From Clostridia bacterium (lineage in GTDB: Bacteria; Bacillota; Clostridia; Oscillospirales; CAG-382): DNA of 25,343 bases. Shown here in pieces: positions 6,850 to 14,593 of the stretch. Under the pieces are notes generated by a model that made no database searches, was not told where the DNA came from, and saw only the letters and a list, made by a program, of their open reading frames with translations. Made by a program: the position numbers and the translations under genes. Location: the NCBI GenBank assembly GCA_017646185.1, contig JAGCNA010000056.1, forward strand, positions 1 through 25,343. Direction: 5' to 3'. Each line of letters opens with the position of its first letter. Positions within the stretch are counted from its first letter, which is position 1.

Positions 6850-7819
6850 AGAACAGATATTCAGCAAAATAAAAGAATATAACAAAATATTTCTGTTCCG
6901 CCACGTCCGTAACGACGGTGATTGCGTTGGCGCCACCAAGGGACTTAAGCGCATTATTCAGCTTACCTGGCCCGAGAAAAATGTGTATCTTATAGACACA
7001 GAAGCTTCCGAGCATCTTGAATTTTTGGGTGAAGAGGATGGTCCAGTAGCCGAAGATGAATACAAGGACGGTCTGGGCATAGTTATAGATACTGCCTCCG
7101 AAGCGCGTATTTCCAACAAAAACTATCTGCTTTGCAAAGAGCTTATAAAGATAGACCACCATATCCCCCTCGAAGATTACGGCAACATTATGTGGGTGGA
7201 GCAAGAGCGTTCTTCAGCTTGCGAGATGATCGCCGATTTTTATACCACGTTCAAAAACAAGCTGAAAATAGATTCCGAAGCCGCAACCTATATATATACG
7301 GGTATGGTTACAGATTCGGGTCGGTTTAAATATGAAGGTGTAACGGGAGATACCTTGAGAGCCGCGGCAATAATGCTTGACACCGGTGTAGACACAGAGA
7401 CCTTGTATGCACAGCTTTATCTCGATGATTACGATTATTTTAAGTTTAAAGCACAGGTTTACAAGCAGGTAGAGTTAACCGAAAACGGTGTCGCCTATAT
7501 ATATATCGACAAAGCTATGCGGCAAGAGTTTGATCTTTCCTTGGAGCAGGCAAGCGCCTGCGTAAACAAGCTGGACTCTATCCGCGGTGCAATATGCTGG
7601 ATAGCGTTTATCGAAAACAACGACGAAGCGGGAACAATACGTGTAAGACTGCGTTCAAGATTCGTGCATGTAAATCCTATAGCAGAAAAGTATAACGGTG
7701 GCGGACATGCCTGCGCCTGCGGTGCAACTGTGTACAGCCGCGACGAAGCTATGGCGCTTATCAAGGATGCAGATGCACTGGTAAGAGAATATAAACAAAC
7801 ACACGAGGGTTGGCTGTGA
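6833..7819 (+). CDS. Second DHH/DHHA1 phosphoesterase, NrnA-like paralogue with altered first motif
   Basis: This 328-residue paralogue of the preceding gene starts at the ATG at 6833 after a strong AGGAAGGA. Motifs: His24 with NDGDCVGA (27-34), where the usual PDGDA-GS has Asn for Pro, Cys for Ala and Ala for Ser; Asp86 in VIDTA; the DHH triad Asp108-His109-His110; Asp161 in TDSGRF; and the DHHA1 loop GGGHACACGA, one glycine shorter than the canonical GGGGH. All metal ligands remain, so it should be active, but the substrate pocket has diverged from its neighbour. A tandem pair could divide labour between RNA and DNA oligomers or between chain lengths. That is inference. Confidence 0.8.
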   Translation: MNKEVKEQIFSKIKEYNKIFLFRHVRNDGDCVGATKGLKRIIQLTWPEKNVYLIDTEASEHLEFLGEEDGPVAEDEYKDGLGIVIDTASEARISNKNYLLCKELIKIDHHIPLEDYGNIMWVEQERSSACEMIADFYTTFKNKLKIDSEAATYIYTGMVTDSGRFKYEGVTGDTLRAAAIMLDTGVDTETLYAQLYLDDYDYFKFKAQVYKQVELTENGVAYIYIDKAMRQEFDLSLEQASACVNKLDSIRGAICWIAFIENNDEAGTIRVRLRSRFVHVNPIAEKYNGGGHACACGATVYSRDEAMALIKDADALVREYKQTHEGWL

Positions 7820-8538
7820 GAATTTTAATAACCAACGACGACAGCATATCTGCAAAGCAACTGCTGCCGTTAATAAGATACTGCCGTAAATTCGGCGAAG
7901 TTACCGTATCCGTACCAAAATATGAACAAAGCGGAAAAAGCCATGGAATCGAGCTCCACCAAGCGTTCAGCGTGGGCAAGCAATTTATCGACAAAGATAT
8001 CGAAGCCTACGTTGTAGATTCCACCCCCGCCGATTGCGTCCGTTTTGCGGTACTGGGGCTGGGCATAAAATTTGATCTGGTAATTTCCGGAGTTAACCGC
8101 GGATTCAATATGGGCACGGACGTTACGTATTCCGGAACCATTGCGGGAGTGCGTGAAGCAATGCTTCAAAGGATCCCCGCCATTGCACTTTCCACAAGCC
8201 CCGAAAACTACGATAACGCCGTAAAGGATCTTGATATGGTGTTTGATTACATCTTTGGCGGCAAGCTTTTGGAAAAACACGGAGCGTACAATATAAATAT
8301 CCCCCCTAACCCAAAGGGAATAAGAATTACACGTCAGGGAAGCACCTACTATACAGATTCTTTTGTAGAGGTAGCGGAAGGCATGTATAAGGTTATGGGA
8401 GAATGTGTTTACCGCCCCTCCGGTGATCTTACGTTGGATACCGACTCGGTAACATCCGGCTACATTTCCGTTATGCCCATAACAACAGATATAACAGACA
8501 AAGAAATTTTCAGCAAATTAACAGGAGCTGCCGAATGA
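7816..8538 (+). CDS. surE: 5'/3'-nucleotidase SurE
   Basis: SurE removes phosphate from nucleoside monophosphates, and in some species from short polyphosphates. The 240-residue protein starts MRILITNDDS at a GTG (7816) preceded by GAGGG. A TTG two codons upstream is the other option, but the family N-terminus favours GTG. Metal ligands are Asp8, Asp9, Ser39 and Asn94, the last within ISGVNRGFNMGTDVTYSGT. The usual NDDG is NDDS here, a mild change. Its start overlaps the preceding stop (GTGA) and its stop overlaps the next start (ATGA), so it is tightly coupled on both sides. In this operon it would turn nucleotides into nucleosides for the phosphorylases. Confidence 0.92.
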   Translation: MRILITNDDSISAKQLLPLIRYCRKFGEVTVSVPKYEQSGKSHGIELHQAFSVGKQFIDKDIEAYVVDSTPADCVRFAVLGLGIKFDLVISGVNRGFNMGTDVTYSGTIAGVREAMLQRIPAIALSTSPENYDNAVKDLDMVFDYIFGGKLLEKHGAYNINIPPNPKGIRITRQGSTYYTDSFVEVAEGMYKVMGECVYRPSGDLTLDTDSVTSGYISVMPITTDITDKEIFSKLTGAAE

Positions 8539-10382
8539 AAGCATTAACAAGACGGCTTCTTGCCGTAATTACCGTATTTGCGGTTTTTGTCGGATTGATG
8601 AATACCATTCCCCTGCCCGTTCAGGCGGCAGAGGTGGATTACGTTTATGTCGGCAAATACATAAAAAACTGGGGCGTACGTGAAGAAACTGCTGATTTTC
8701 TTTCACCGAATGCCATAAAATTTTATAACGATAATCAGGTAACTTTGGAATATCTTTTGTCCCTTTCGGGAGGCGATACGACGTCGGCGGCTCCTTCCAG
8801 CCAGCTTTATAAGGAGCTGAAAACGCTGATGATATCCAATCACTCCCACCAGACCTCTTATCAGGAGACCCGACCTATGTATCAGTACACCGACTGTCAG
8901 AACAGCGGCGAGAATGGGGATAAAATATCTTCGTTTTATTCCGGAAAAGAAGTCGGCCCTGCATGGGACAGCGGAAGCACCTGGAACCGTGAGCACGTCT
9001 GGCCAAACAGCAAAGGACTTAACGGAAACGATGAAAACGATATAATGATGCTTCGTCCTACCTCGGTAAGCGAAAATTCAAGCAGAGGCAACAAAGCTTA
9101 CGGAAAAAGCAGCGGATATTACGACCCCAACAAAGAATCCGGCGGAAAGCATAATCTCCACGGTGACGTTGCAAGAATAGTTCTTTATCAATACGTGCGT
9201 TGGGGCAATACCGCAAAAATGTGGGGCAGCAGCGGTGTTATCGAAAGTCTTTCCGTGCTTCTCGAATGGATGGAGGAAGACCCTGTAGATACCTGGGAAT
9301 TGGGCAGAAACGATTCTGTGGAAGCAATAACGGGTACGAGAAACGTCTTTGTAGATTATCCCGAATTGGCGTTTGCGCTGTTTAACGTTCAGGTGCCCGT
9401 GGGATACCAATCCCCATCGGGCGGAGTATCTCAAGGAGCTCCTGTTGTTACCGCGGTGTCCGATAACGAATCCCTGGGTACGGTTTCTGTAAGAGGAAAC
9501 ACCATAACCGCACTGAGCGCGCCCGGAGGCAGAATAGCAGGATACGAAATATTGAGCGGCAGCGCCAAGGTGACCCAAAACAACAACGTTTTTACCGTTG
9601 AAGCGGATAGCGACGTTACCATTAAAATTTTCTTTGAAACGATTCCCATTTTCACCGTAACTTTTTGTATTGACGGAAACCGGGCGGATTCGCAGCAGGT
9701 TTATGACGGAGAAAATATAGACTTACCTTCTCTTTCCGATAAAGACGGATATACCTTTGTCGGTTGGACGAAAGGTAATGTTACAGATATAACCACTGCT
9801 CCCGAATATTTAAAACCCAAAGCCGAGTTGACAGTAAAACAAAGCGTTACGCTTTACGCACTTTATTCCCGTAACGACGGCGGAACGGTGTATTACTTTA
9901 CCGTATTTCCTTCAGATTGCAAGCATCCCGACGCGTATGAAACCGAAAGAAAAGAGCCCGCCTGCACCGAATTCGGATGTGAGGCAGGCACCTATTGCCC
10001 CGATTGCGAAAAATACGTAAACGGCGGTCAGGAGATTGGGGCGACGGGGCACAACTACACAACCGCCTGCGATACGGTGTGTAGCGTCTGCGGAGAAGAC
10101 AACGGACAAACACCAGCCCACGAGTATGATGTAAGAAACGTGTGTATTCATTGCGGATACAGCGCCGATACCGGCGATGTAAGCGAAGAGGAAAGCTTGG
10201 AAACAAGCGTTTCCGACAGTGAAGACAGTAAAAACAACGACATTTCCGACAGCAATAGCGAAAGCAACCAGACCGAGGATGACGGTAGCTTGATCCGTTG
10301 GGTCATTCCCACCGCGGCGGTCACGATGCTTGTAATAGGTGTAACCGTTTTTTTGATAACTTCAAAAAAGAAAAATAAATAG
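8535..10382 (+). CDS. Secreted, membrane-anchored endonuclease I (EndA/NucM) family protein
   Basis: This is a 615-residue exported DNase/RNase-type enzyme. Residues 1-31 form a signal peptide ending VQA. Residues ~75-285 are an endonuclease I domain: STWNREHVWPNSKGL (148-162, catalytic His154), NDIMMLRP (168-175), and DPVDTWELGRN (249-259) with TGTRNVFVDYPE (266-277). Residues ~372-446 include an InlB-type repeat ending VGWTKGN...LYALYS. Residues 462-542 are rich in cysteine pairs (CPDC, CSVC, CIHC), perhaps zinc-binding. An acidic Ser/Asn-rich spacer (545-585), a membrane helix (~588-609) and KKKNK tether it to the outer membrane face. It is last in the deo operon (ATGA overlap with surE), directly tying extracellular nuclease to nucleoside catabolism. 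Confidence 0.88.
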   Translation: MKALTRRLLAVITVFAVFVGLMNTIPLPVQAAEVDYVYVGKYIKNWGVREETADFLSPNAIKFYNDNQVTLEYLLSLSGGDTTSAAPSSQLYKELKTLMISNHSHQTSYQETRPMYQYTDCQNSGENGDKISSFYSGKEVGPAWDSGSTWNREHVWPNSKGLNGNDENDIMMLRPTSVSENSSRGNKAYGKSSGYYDPNKESGGKHNLHGDVARIVLYQYVRWGNTAKMWGSSGVIESLSVLLEWMEEDPVDTWELGRNDSVEAITGTRNVFVDYPELAFALFNVQVPVGYQSPSGGVSQGAPVVTAVSDNESLGTVSVRGNTITALSAPGGRIAGYEILSGSAKVTQNNNVFTVEADSDVTIKIFFETIPIFTVTFCIDGNRADSQQVYDGENIDLPSLSDKDGYTFVGWTKGNVTDITTAPEYLKPKAELTVKQSVTLYALYSRNDGGTVYYFTVFPSDCKHPDAYETERKEPACTEFGCEAGTYCPDCEKYVNGGQEIGATGHNYTTACDTVCSVCGEDNGQTPAHEYDVRNVCIHCGYSADTGDVSEEESLETSVSDSEDSKNNDISDSNSESNQTEDDGSLIRWVIPTAAVTMLVIGVTVFLITSKKKNK

Positions 10383-10406
10383 TCCATAATCACAATCACC
10401 CCGACA

Positions 10407-10438
10407 AAAAAAGCAGGAAGTTTTCTTCCTGCTTTTTT
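10407..10438. terminator. Bidirectional terminator between the two convergent operons
   Basis: A 14-bp perfect stem (10407-10420 with 10425-10438, core GCAGGAAG) has a TTTT loop and A/T runs on both sides. It lies 25 bases after the endonuclease stop on the plus strand and 22 bases beyond the OB-repeat protein stop on the minus strand, so it serves both operons. Confidence 0.9.
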
Positions 10439-10459
10439 GTGGTTATTTTAAAGAGTTAA

Positions 10460-12715
10460 TTATGCGCGTCTTTTGTTTCTGTAAATAACTGCAACTGCCG
10501 CAAGTGCGATAACCATAACAATTGCTATTTCAACTGCAAAACCGGAATCGCCGAGACCGGGAGTAACTTCTTCGGAACCTTCATCAGAAACTTCTTCGGA
10601 AACCTCTTCGGAAACTTCATCGTCTACTGCAGGGGTATGAGCAGTGATCCAACCGTTTTTAAGCTGAGCAACGTCATTGTACTGACCAATGATACCGTAA
10701 ACGGTAACGGTGTCGCCTACTACGGGCTTAACTTCCATTGCATCATAACGGAGAGAACCGTCTGCAGAGTATGTGCCGTAAATGGTGAGAATGTTGCCGT
10801 TTTCATCAGTAATCTTCATATTGCCGTACTGTTCGTTGTAAACTTCGGTGATAACGCCGGTTACATAGTACTTATTGGAGGTGTAATTGTTGTGATCCTT
10901 GGATGCGCCGAGAGCGATAGCCTGCTCGATAGTGAGGGTGCTGTCTGCTTCGGGATCGGGAACAACTTCTTCCTCTTCGCCTTCGCCGGGAACGTGGTTA
11001 ACGATCCAGCCGTTCTTTACCTGTGCGGTGCCGCTGTACTGACCAACAATACCGTAAATGGTAACGGTATCGCCCTTTTCGGGTTTAACTTCCATTGCAT
11101 CATAACGGAGAGAACCGTCTGCAGAGTAGGTACCGTAGATGGTAAGGCGGTTGCCGTTTTCATCTTCGATATACATATTACCGTACTGAGTATTGTAAAC
11201 GGAGGTGATAACGCCGGTTACAAAGTACTTTTCAGAGGTATAGGTGTTGTGCTCTTTGGATTCACCGAGAGCAATAGCTTCTTCGATAGTGAGAGTATTA
11301 CCGCCGAATACTTCATAGAATTCGGTGGTAGTCCAAGGAGCGTAGGTTGCGCCTGCGCCGGTTACGTTATCGTACTTAATGCTGTGCATTGTGGTAGAGT
11401 TGCTCTGACCAAGCTGGAGGTTGAGGCTGTATTTGCCGTTGATACCGAGAGTAGCCTTATCAAGTACGAGGGTGAAGAAGTAGTCGTTACCAACTACAGT
11501 GTATTCAGCACTTACAATTGCTTCGTTGATAGAAGAAGCATGCTTTGCGTTGTAAGCTTCGCCTGCACTAACCTTATAGTCATAAAGGGTGGTACGAGCG
11601 GTATCGGTGAGATCTGCGTCTACCCAAACACGGAACATAGTGTCGTCATCAAGAGCAACCTTATTGTCAACTGCGTAGTTAACGGTAACAGTGGTTGCAC
11701 CGTCTTCAACGAGATACCAGAAATCAAGAGTGAGCTTATCTGCCCATTCATCGCCGAGCTGCTGGATAGTACCAACATTAACGCCGTCTACGTGAGTGTA
11801 AGTATCCTTGAAGGATTCATCATCTACAACAACGGGAGCAACAGCTACCATATGCTTAACTGCAGAGGGATCAACCTGTGTATCAATTGCGAAAGATGCG
11901 TCAAGATTGAAATCAACGAGCTTAAAGGTGTAGCCGAGAAGTGCGCCTTCATCAACCTTTGCCCAATCGGAGTTGGCGCTGTAAACGTAATAGAGGAAGC
12001 CGCCTTCGGGAGCTACGGTAGTATTGATCTCATCACATTCCTTGTAATACTTGGTAGCTACGTATTCTCCGTCTACGTTTTCAACAACGTACATGATCCA
12101 CCAATAAGGAGTCTGGTTAATAACATCCTTAACAGTTTTGCCTGCGCCGGTGATTATCATGCTTTCGAAGGTGCCCCAGTTAGAGAGGTTGTGGTGGGAA
12201 ACGAGAAGTTCGATACCTTCAACTTCGTCCTCTTCGCCGCCTTCGCTGCCTGCTGCAGCGTAAACGGTTATAGAGTTAGCGCGGCCCTGTGCAGCCATTT
12301 TTACGGAAGCGGAATCAACTGCCTCTGCAAATTCAACGGTAACGATACCGTCGCTTTCGGTTGCGCCTTCAAAGGAATCGGTCCAAGCTTTTACATACTT
12401 AGAATCCATTCCGGTGCAATCGATTTCTATTTTGGTCATGCCGGGATACTCGATCTTGAAAGTGGAGGACTTGTAAAAACGTCCGGGCTTGGCATAATCG
12501 CCTACGTTAGAGGTGGATTCACCCTTTTCGTTGGTAACGGTAATGCCGTTCTGTACCCAGATCTGCAGGTCTGCAGAATAATCGGTACGGTTTGCTTTGT
12601 CTGCAAACGAAATAGTTGCGGTGGTTCCCTCTGCCACGGAAGTGATTGCAAGTATAGACATTAACATGCAAACGCAAAGGATAACCGAGGTCAATTTTTT
12701 GAGTTGCGATCTCAT
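10460..12715 (-). CDS. Exported surface protein with two OB-fold-like repeats and C-terminal anchor
   Basis: This 751-residue protein has a signal peptide (1-29). A beta-rich N-terminal module (about 32-153, with FADKANRTDYSADLQIWVQNG) and a large middle region (about 165-470) are without a function I recognise. Two near-identical repeats follow at about 475-577 and 594-697 (YTSxKYxVTGVI...YGNM...TIYGTYSADGSLRYDAMEVKP...GDTVTxYG), typical of bacterial OB-fold nucleic-acid-binding modules. An acidic Ser/Glu-rich spacer, a TPGLGDSG sequence resembling a degenerate sortase signal, and a membrane helix ending YRNKRRA complete it. The ribosome binding site AAGGAG is clear. It ends the nine-gene minus operon. 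A role in holding DNA or RNA at the surface is inferred; nuclease motifs are absent. Confidence 0.75.
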   Translation of the reverse strand: MRSQLKKLTSVILCVCMLMSILAITSVAEGTTATISFADKANRTDYSADLQIWVQNGITVTNEKGESTSNVGDYAKPGRFYKSSTFKIEYPGMTKIEIDCTGMDSKYVKAWTDSFEGATESDGIVTVEFAEAVDSASVKMAAQGRANSITVYAAAGSEGGEEDEVEGIELLVSHHNLSNWGTFESMIITGAGKTVKDVINQTPYWWIMYVVENVDGEYVATKYYKECDEINTTVAPEGGFLYYVYSANSDWAKVDEGALLGYTFKLVDFNLDASFAIDTQVDPSAVKHMVAVAPVVVDDESFKDTYTHVDGVNVGTIQQLGDEWADKLTLDFWYLVEDGATTVTVNYAVDNKVALDDDTMFRVWVDADLTDTARTTLYDYKVSAGEAYNAKHASSINEAIVSAEYTVVGNDYFFTLVLDKATLGINGKYSLNLQLGQSNSTTMHSIKYDNVTGAGATYAPWTTTEFYEVFGGNTLTIEEAIALGESKEHNTYTSEKYFVTGVITSVYNTQYGNMYIEDENGNRLTIYGTYSADGSLRYDAMEVKPEKGDTVTIYGIVGQYSGTAQVKNGWIVNHVPGEGEEEEVVPDPEADSTLTIEQAIALGASKDHNNYTSNKYYVTGVITEVYNEQYGNMKITDENGNILTIYGTYSADGSLRYDAMEVKPVVGDTVTVYGIIGQYNDVAQLKNGWITAHTPAVDDEVSEEVSEEVSDEGSEEVTPGLGDSGFAVEIAIVMVIALAAVAVIYRNKRRA
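10728..11128 (-). repeat. 44-base exact direct repeats within the OB-repeat gene
   Basis: The same 44 bases occur at 10728-10771 and 11085-11128, exactly 357 bases (119 codons) apart. They encode the SLRYDAMEVK segment of the two OB-type repeats. Exact identity at DNA level, unlike the diverged repeats of the neighbouring lipoprotein, points to recent duplication or gene conversion. Confidence 0.85.
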
Positions 12716-12739
12716 AAATTTTCTCTCCTTATGTATTTT

Positions 12740-14572
12740 TTATTTAACGAAGGTGCATCCGGAATCGAATTCAACTTCGCAGTCGCCTGAAGAATGCTGA
12801 TAATTCTTAATGGTACCGGAAACGGTGATAACATCGCCTACTTTAAGAGCTGCGGCGCCCTCACCCTTCATACGGTAGCACTTGATGGGGTTGTCTTCAC
12901 AACCTTCGATTTCGATAGTAACGGTAATGTTGCCGTACTGTTCGCTGTATTCGGTATCAATGGAAATGATGGTACCGGTAAGAGTTGCCTTATAGGGCAG
13001 AGAATCACCGGGAGCAAGCTCGAATGCTGCTTTTACGATTTCCTTGGGGTCGGAAGGAGCGGTCTGAACAGTTCCGCCGCCGGAAACACGGGAACGGATA
13101 GTACAGCCTGCTTCCATTTCGATAGTACCGTTGTAATTGATAATTCTGCCGGTTACGGTGATGGTATCGCCCTTAACGAGAAGGGATGCTTCATCGCCCT
13201 TAAGACGGTACAGATAAAGTTCCTTATCGGAGCCTTCAACGTCGATATAAACGCTTATATTTTTGTATGAAGGATCGTAGGGAGAAGAAACCTTGGTAAC
13301 GACACCCGTAAGGGTTACGTCGTATTCCATAGCACCGCCCGCTTCAAGAGCGTAAGCGGCATTCATGATCTGAGCAGGATCGGTGAGCACAGAAGGAGGA
13401 GTTCCGCCACCTGCAACACGGTTTTCAAGAACACAGCCGAAATCGAATTCAACGGTGCCGAAATAATTCTTTATAACGCCGGTTACGGTGATGGTATCGC
13501 CTTTTGCTATACGGTCTGCATCGGTACCGGTAAGACGGTAGCAGGTTATGGGCTTATCATCCTTGCCCTCGATCTTAATGGTTACTGTAATGTTGCCGAA
13601 CTCTTCGTCGTACGCATTATCAATAGAAACTACAATTCCGGTAAGAGTTGCGGAATAGGAAAGAGATTCGCCTTCTGCAAGACCGTAAGCTTCATCAACG
13701 ATCTGTGCAGGAGTCTTATCTACGGGAGCGGGATCTTCGCTTACATCGCCGCCGGGAACCTGGGATTCTTCATCGGGAATCTCAGACTCTTCTCCGGGAA
13801 CCTGGGATTCTTCGTCGGGGGTTTCGCTTACGTCGCCGTTGCCTTCGCCCTTAACGAGAAGATTGATAGTTGCGCCCGCATCATACTGTACGGTACCTTT
13901 ATAGTTGGTAATAACGCCGGTAACGGTAATTGTATCGCCCACAGCAACAACGTCTGCTCCTTCGCCGGTAAGACGGTAGCACTGAATGGGTTTATCTTCA
14001 AAGCCTTCGATCTCCATAGTAACAGTTACGTTCTTGTACTGGCTGTTATAGGGAGTATCTATGGAAATTACGGTGCCGGTAAGAGTATAAGCCACATCGG
14101 TAGAAGCACCCTGTTCGAGGCCGTATGCGATATCGATGATCTCCTGAACACTGGGACCGCTTGCAAGACCGGAAATCTTGTATTTAAAGTTTGCAGCCTG
14201 CGTATTACCATCCGCATCCTTTACGGTAGCGGTTGCGGTAAACAGAATATCGGTATCGGGAAGGTCAGGAACGTCTATCTTAACGTGGTTGGCAACTGCG
14301 GATTCCACAATCTTAACCGAATCGGAAGCGCCTTCGGTAACGGTTACTGTCCAGACAACGTCGTATTTTACGCCGTCAATAGTAACGACGGAAATAACGT
14401 CCTTATCCATAAGCAGAACCATAGGCTCGTCTTTGCTGCCGGTCTGGTACATATTCACCAGATATGCCTTGGCATTTTCGAGGTCGTTGCCCGCAGTTTG
14501 CTCGTCCTTACAAGCGGTAAGAACAGAAAATGCCATCAGCAGACAAAGAGCCACAGAAATAATTTTCTTCAT
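12740..14572 (-). CDS. Lipoprotein with four OB-fold-like repeats
   Basis: This 610-residue lipoprotein has a signal peptide with lipobox LTAC (Cys21). An N-terminal domain (30-137) is beta-rich and immunoglobulin-like. Four repeats follow at about 143-240, 288-388, 398-497 and 508-610, each beginning with an alpha segment (xIxxxAYxLExG), then LTGTVxSID...YKNxTVTxxIEG...CYRLxG...GDTITVTGxIxNYxGTxExxxGC. The GDTITVTG core and overall spacing suggest small OB-folds of the kind found in exported nuclease-associated proteins. Repeats 1 and 2 are split by an acidic Glu/Ser/Pro linker (243-286). No catalytic motif was found. GAAAGGA precedes the ATG. It lies between the SNase lipoprotein and the anchored OB protein. 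Nucleic-acid binding is inferred. Confidence 0.75.
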   Translation of the reverse strand: MKKIISVALCLLMAFSVLTACKDEQTAGNDLENAKAYLVNMYQTGSKDEPMVLLMDKDVISVVTIDGVKYDVVWTVTVTEGASDSVKIVESAVANHVKIDVPDLPDTDILFTATATVKDADGNTQAANFKYKISGLASGPSVQEIIDIAYGLEQGASTDVAYTLTGTVISIDTPYNSQYKNVTVTMEIEGFEDKPIQCYRLTGEGADVVAVGDTITVTGVITNYKGTVQYDAGATINLLVKGEGNGDVSETPDEESQVPGEESEIPDEESQVPGGDVSEDPAPVDKTPAQIVDEAYGLAEGESLSYSATLTGIVVSIDNAYDEEFGNITVTIKIEGKDDKPITCYRLTGTDADRIAKGDTITVTGVIKNYFGTVEFDFGCVLENRVAGGGTPPSVLTDPAQIMNAAYALEAGGAMEYDVTLTGVVTKVSSPYDPSYKNISVYIDVEGSDKELYLYRLKGDEASLLVKGDTITVTGRIINYNGTIEMEAGCTIRSRVSGGGTVQTAPSDPKEIVKAAFELAPGDSLPYKATLTGTIISIDTEYSEQYGNITVTIEIEGCEDNPIKCYRMKGEGAAALKVGDVITVSGTIKNYQHSSGDCEVEFDSGCTFVK

Positions 14573-14593
14573 ATTCTTATTCCTTTCGTTCTC

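Noticed and set aside
10637..12664. A 675-codon open frame on the plus strand opposite the OB-repeat surface protein
   Set aside because: It mirrors the codon bias of the minus-strand gene, which has a signal peptide, repeats, anchor and AAGGAG site. The antisense frame has no ribosome binding site and a low-complexity Val/Cys/Asn-rich composition.
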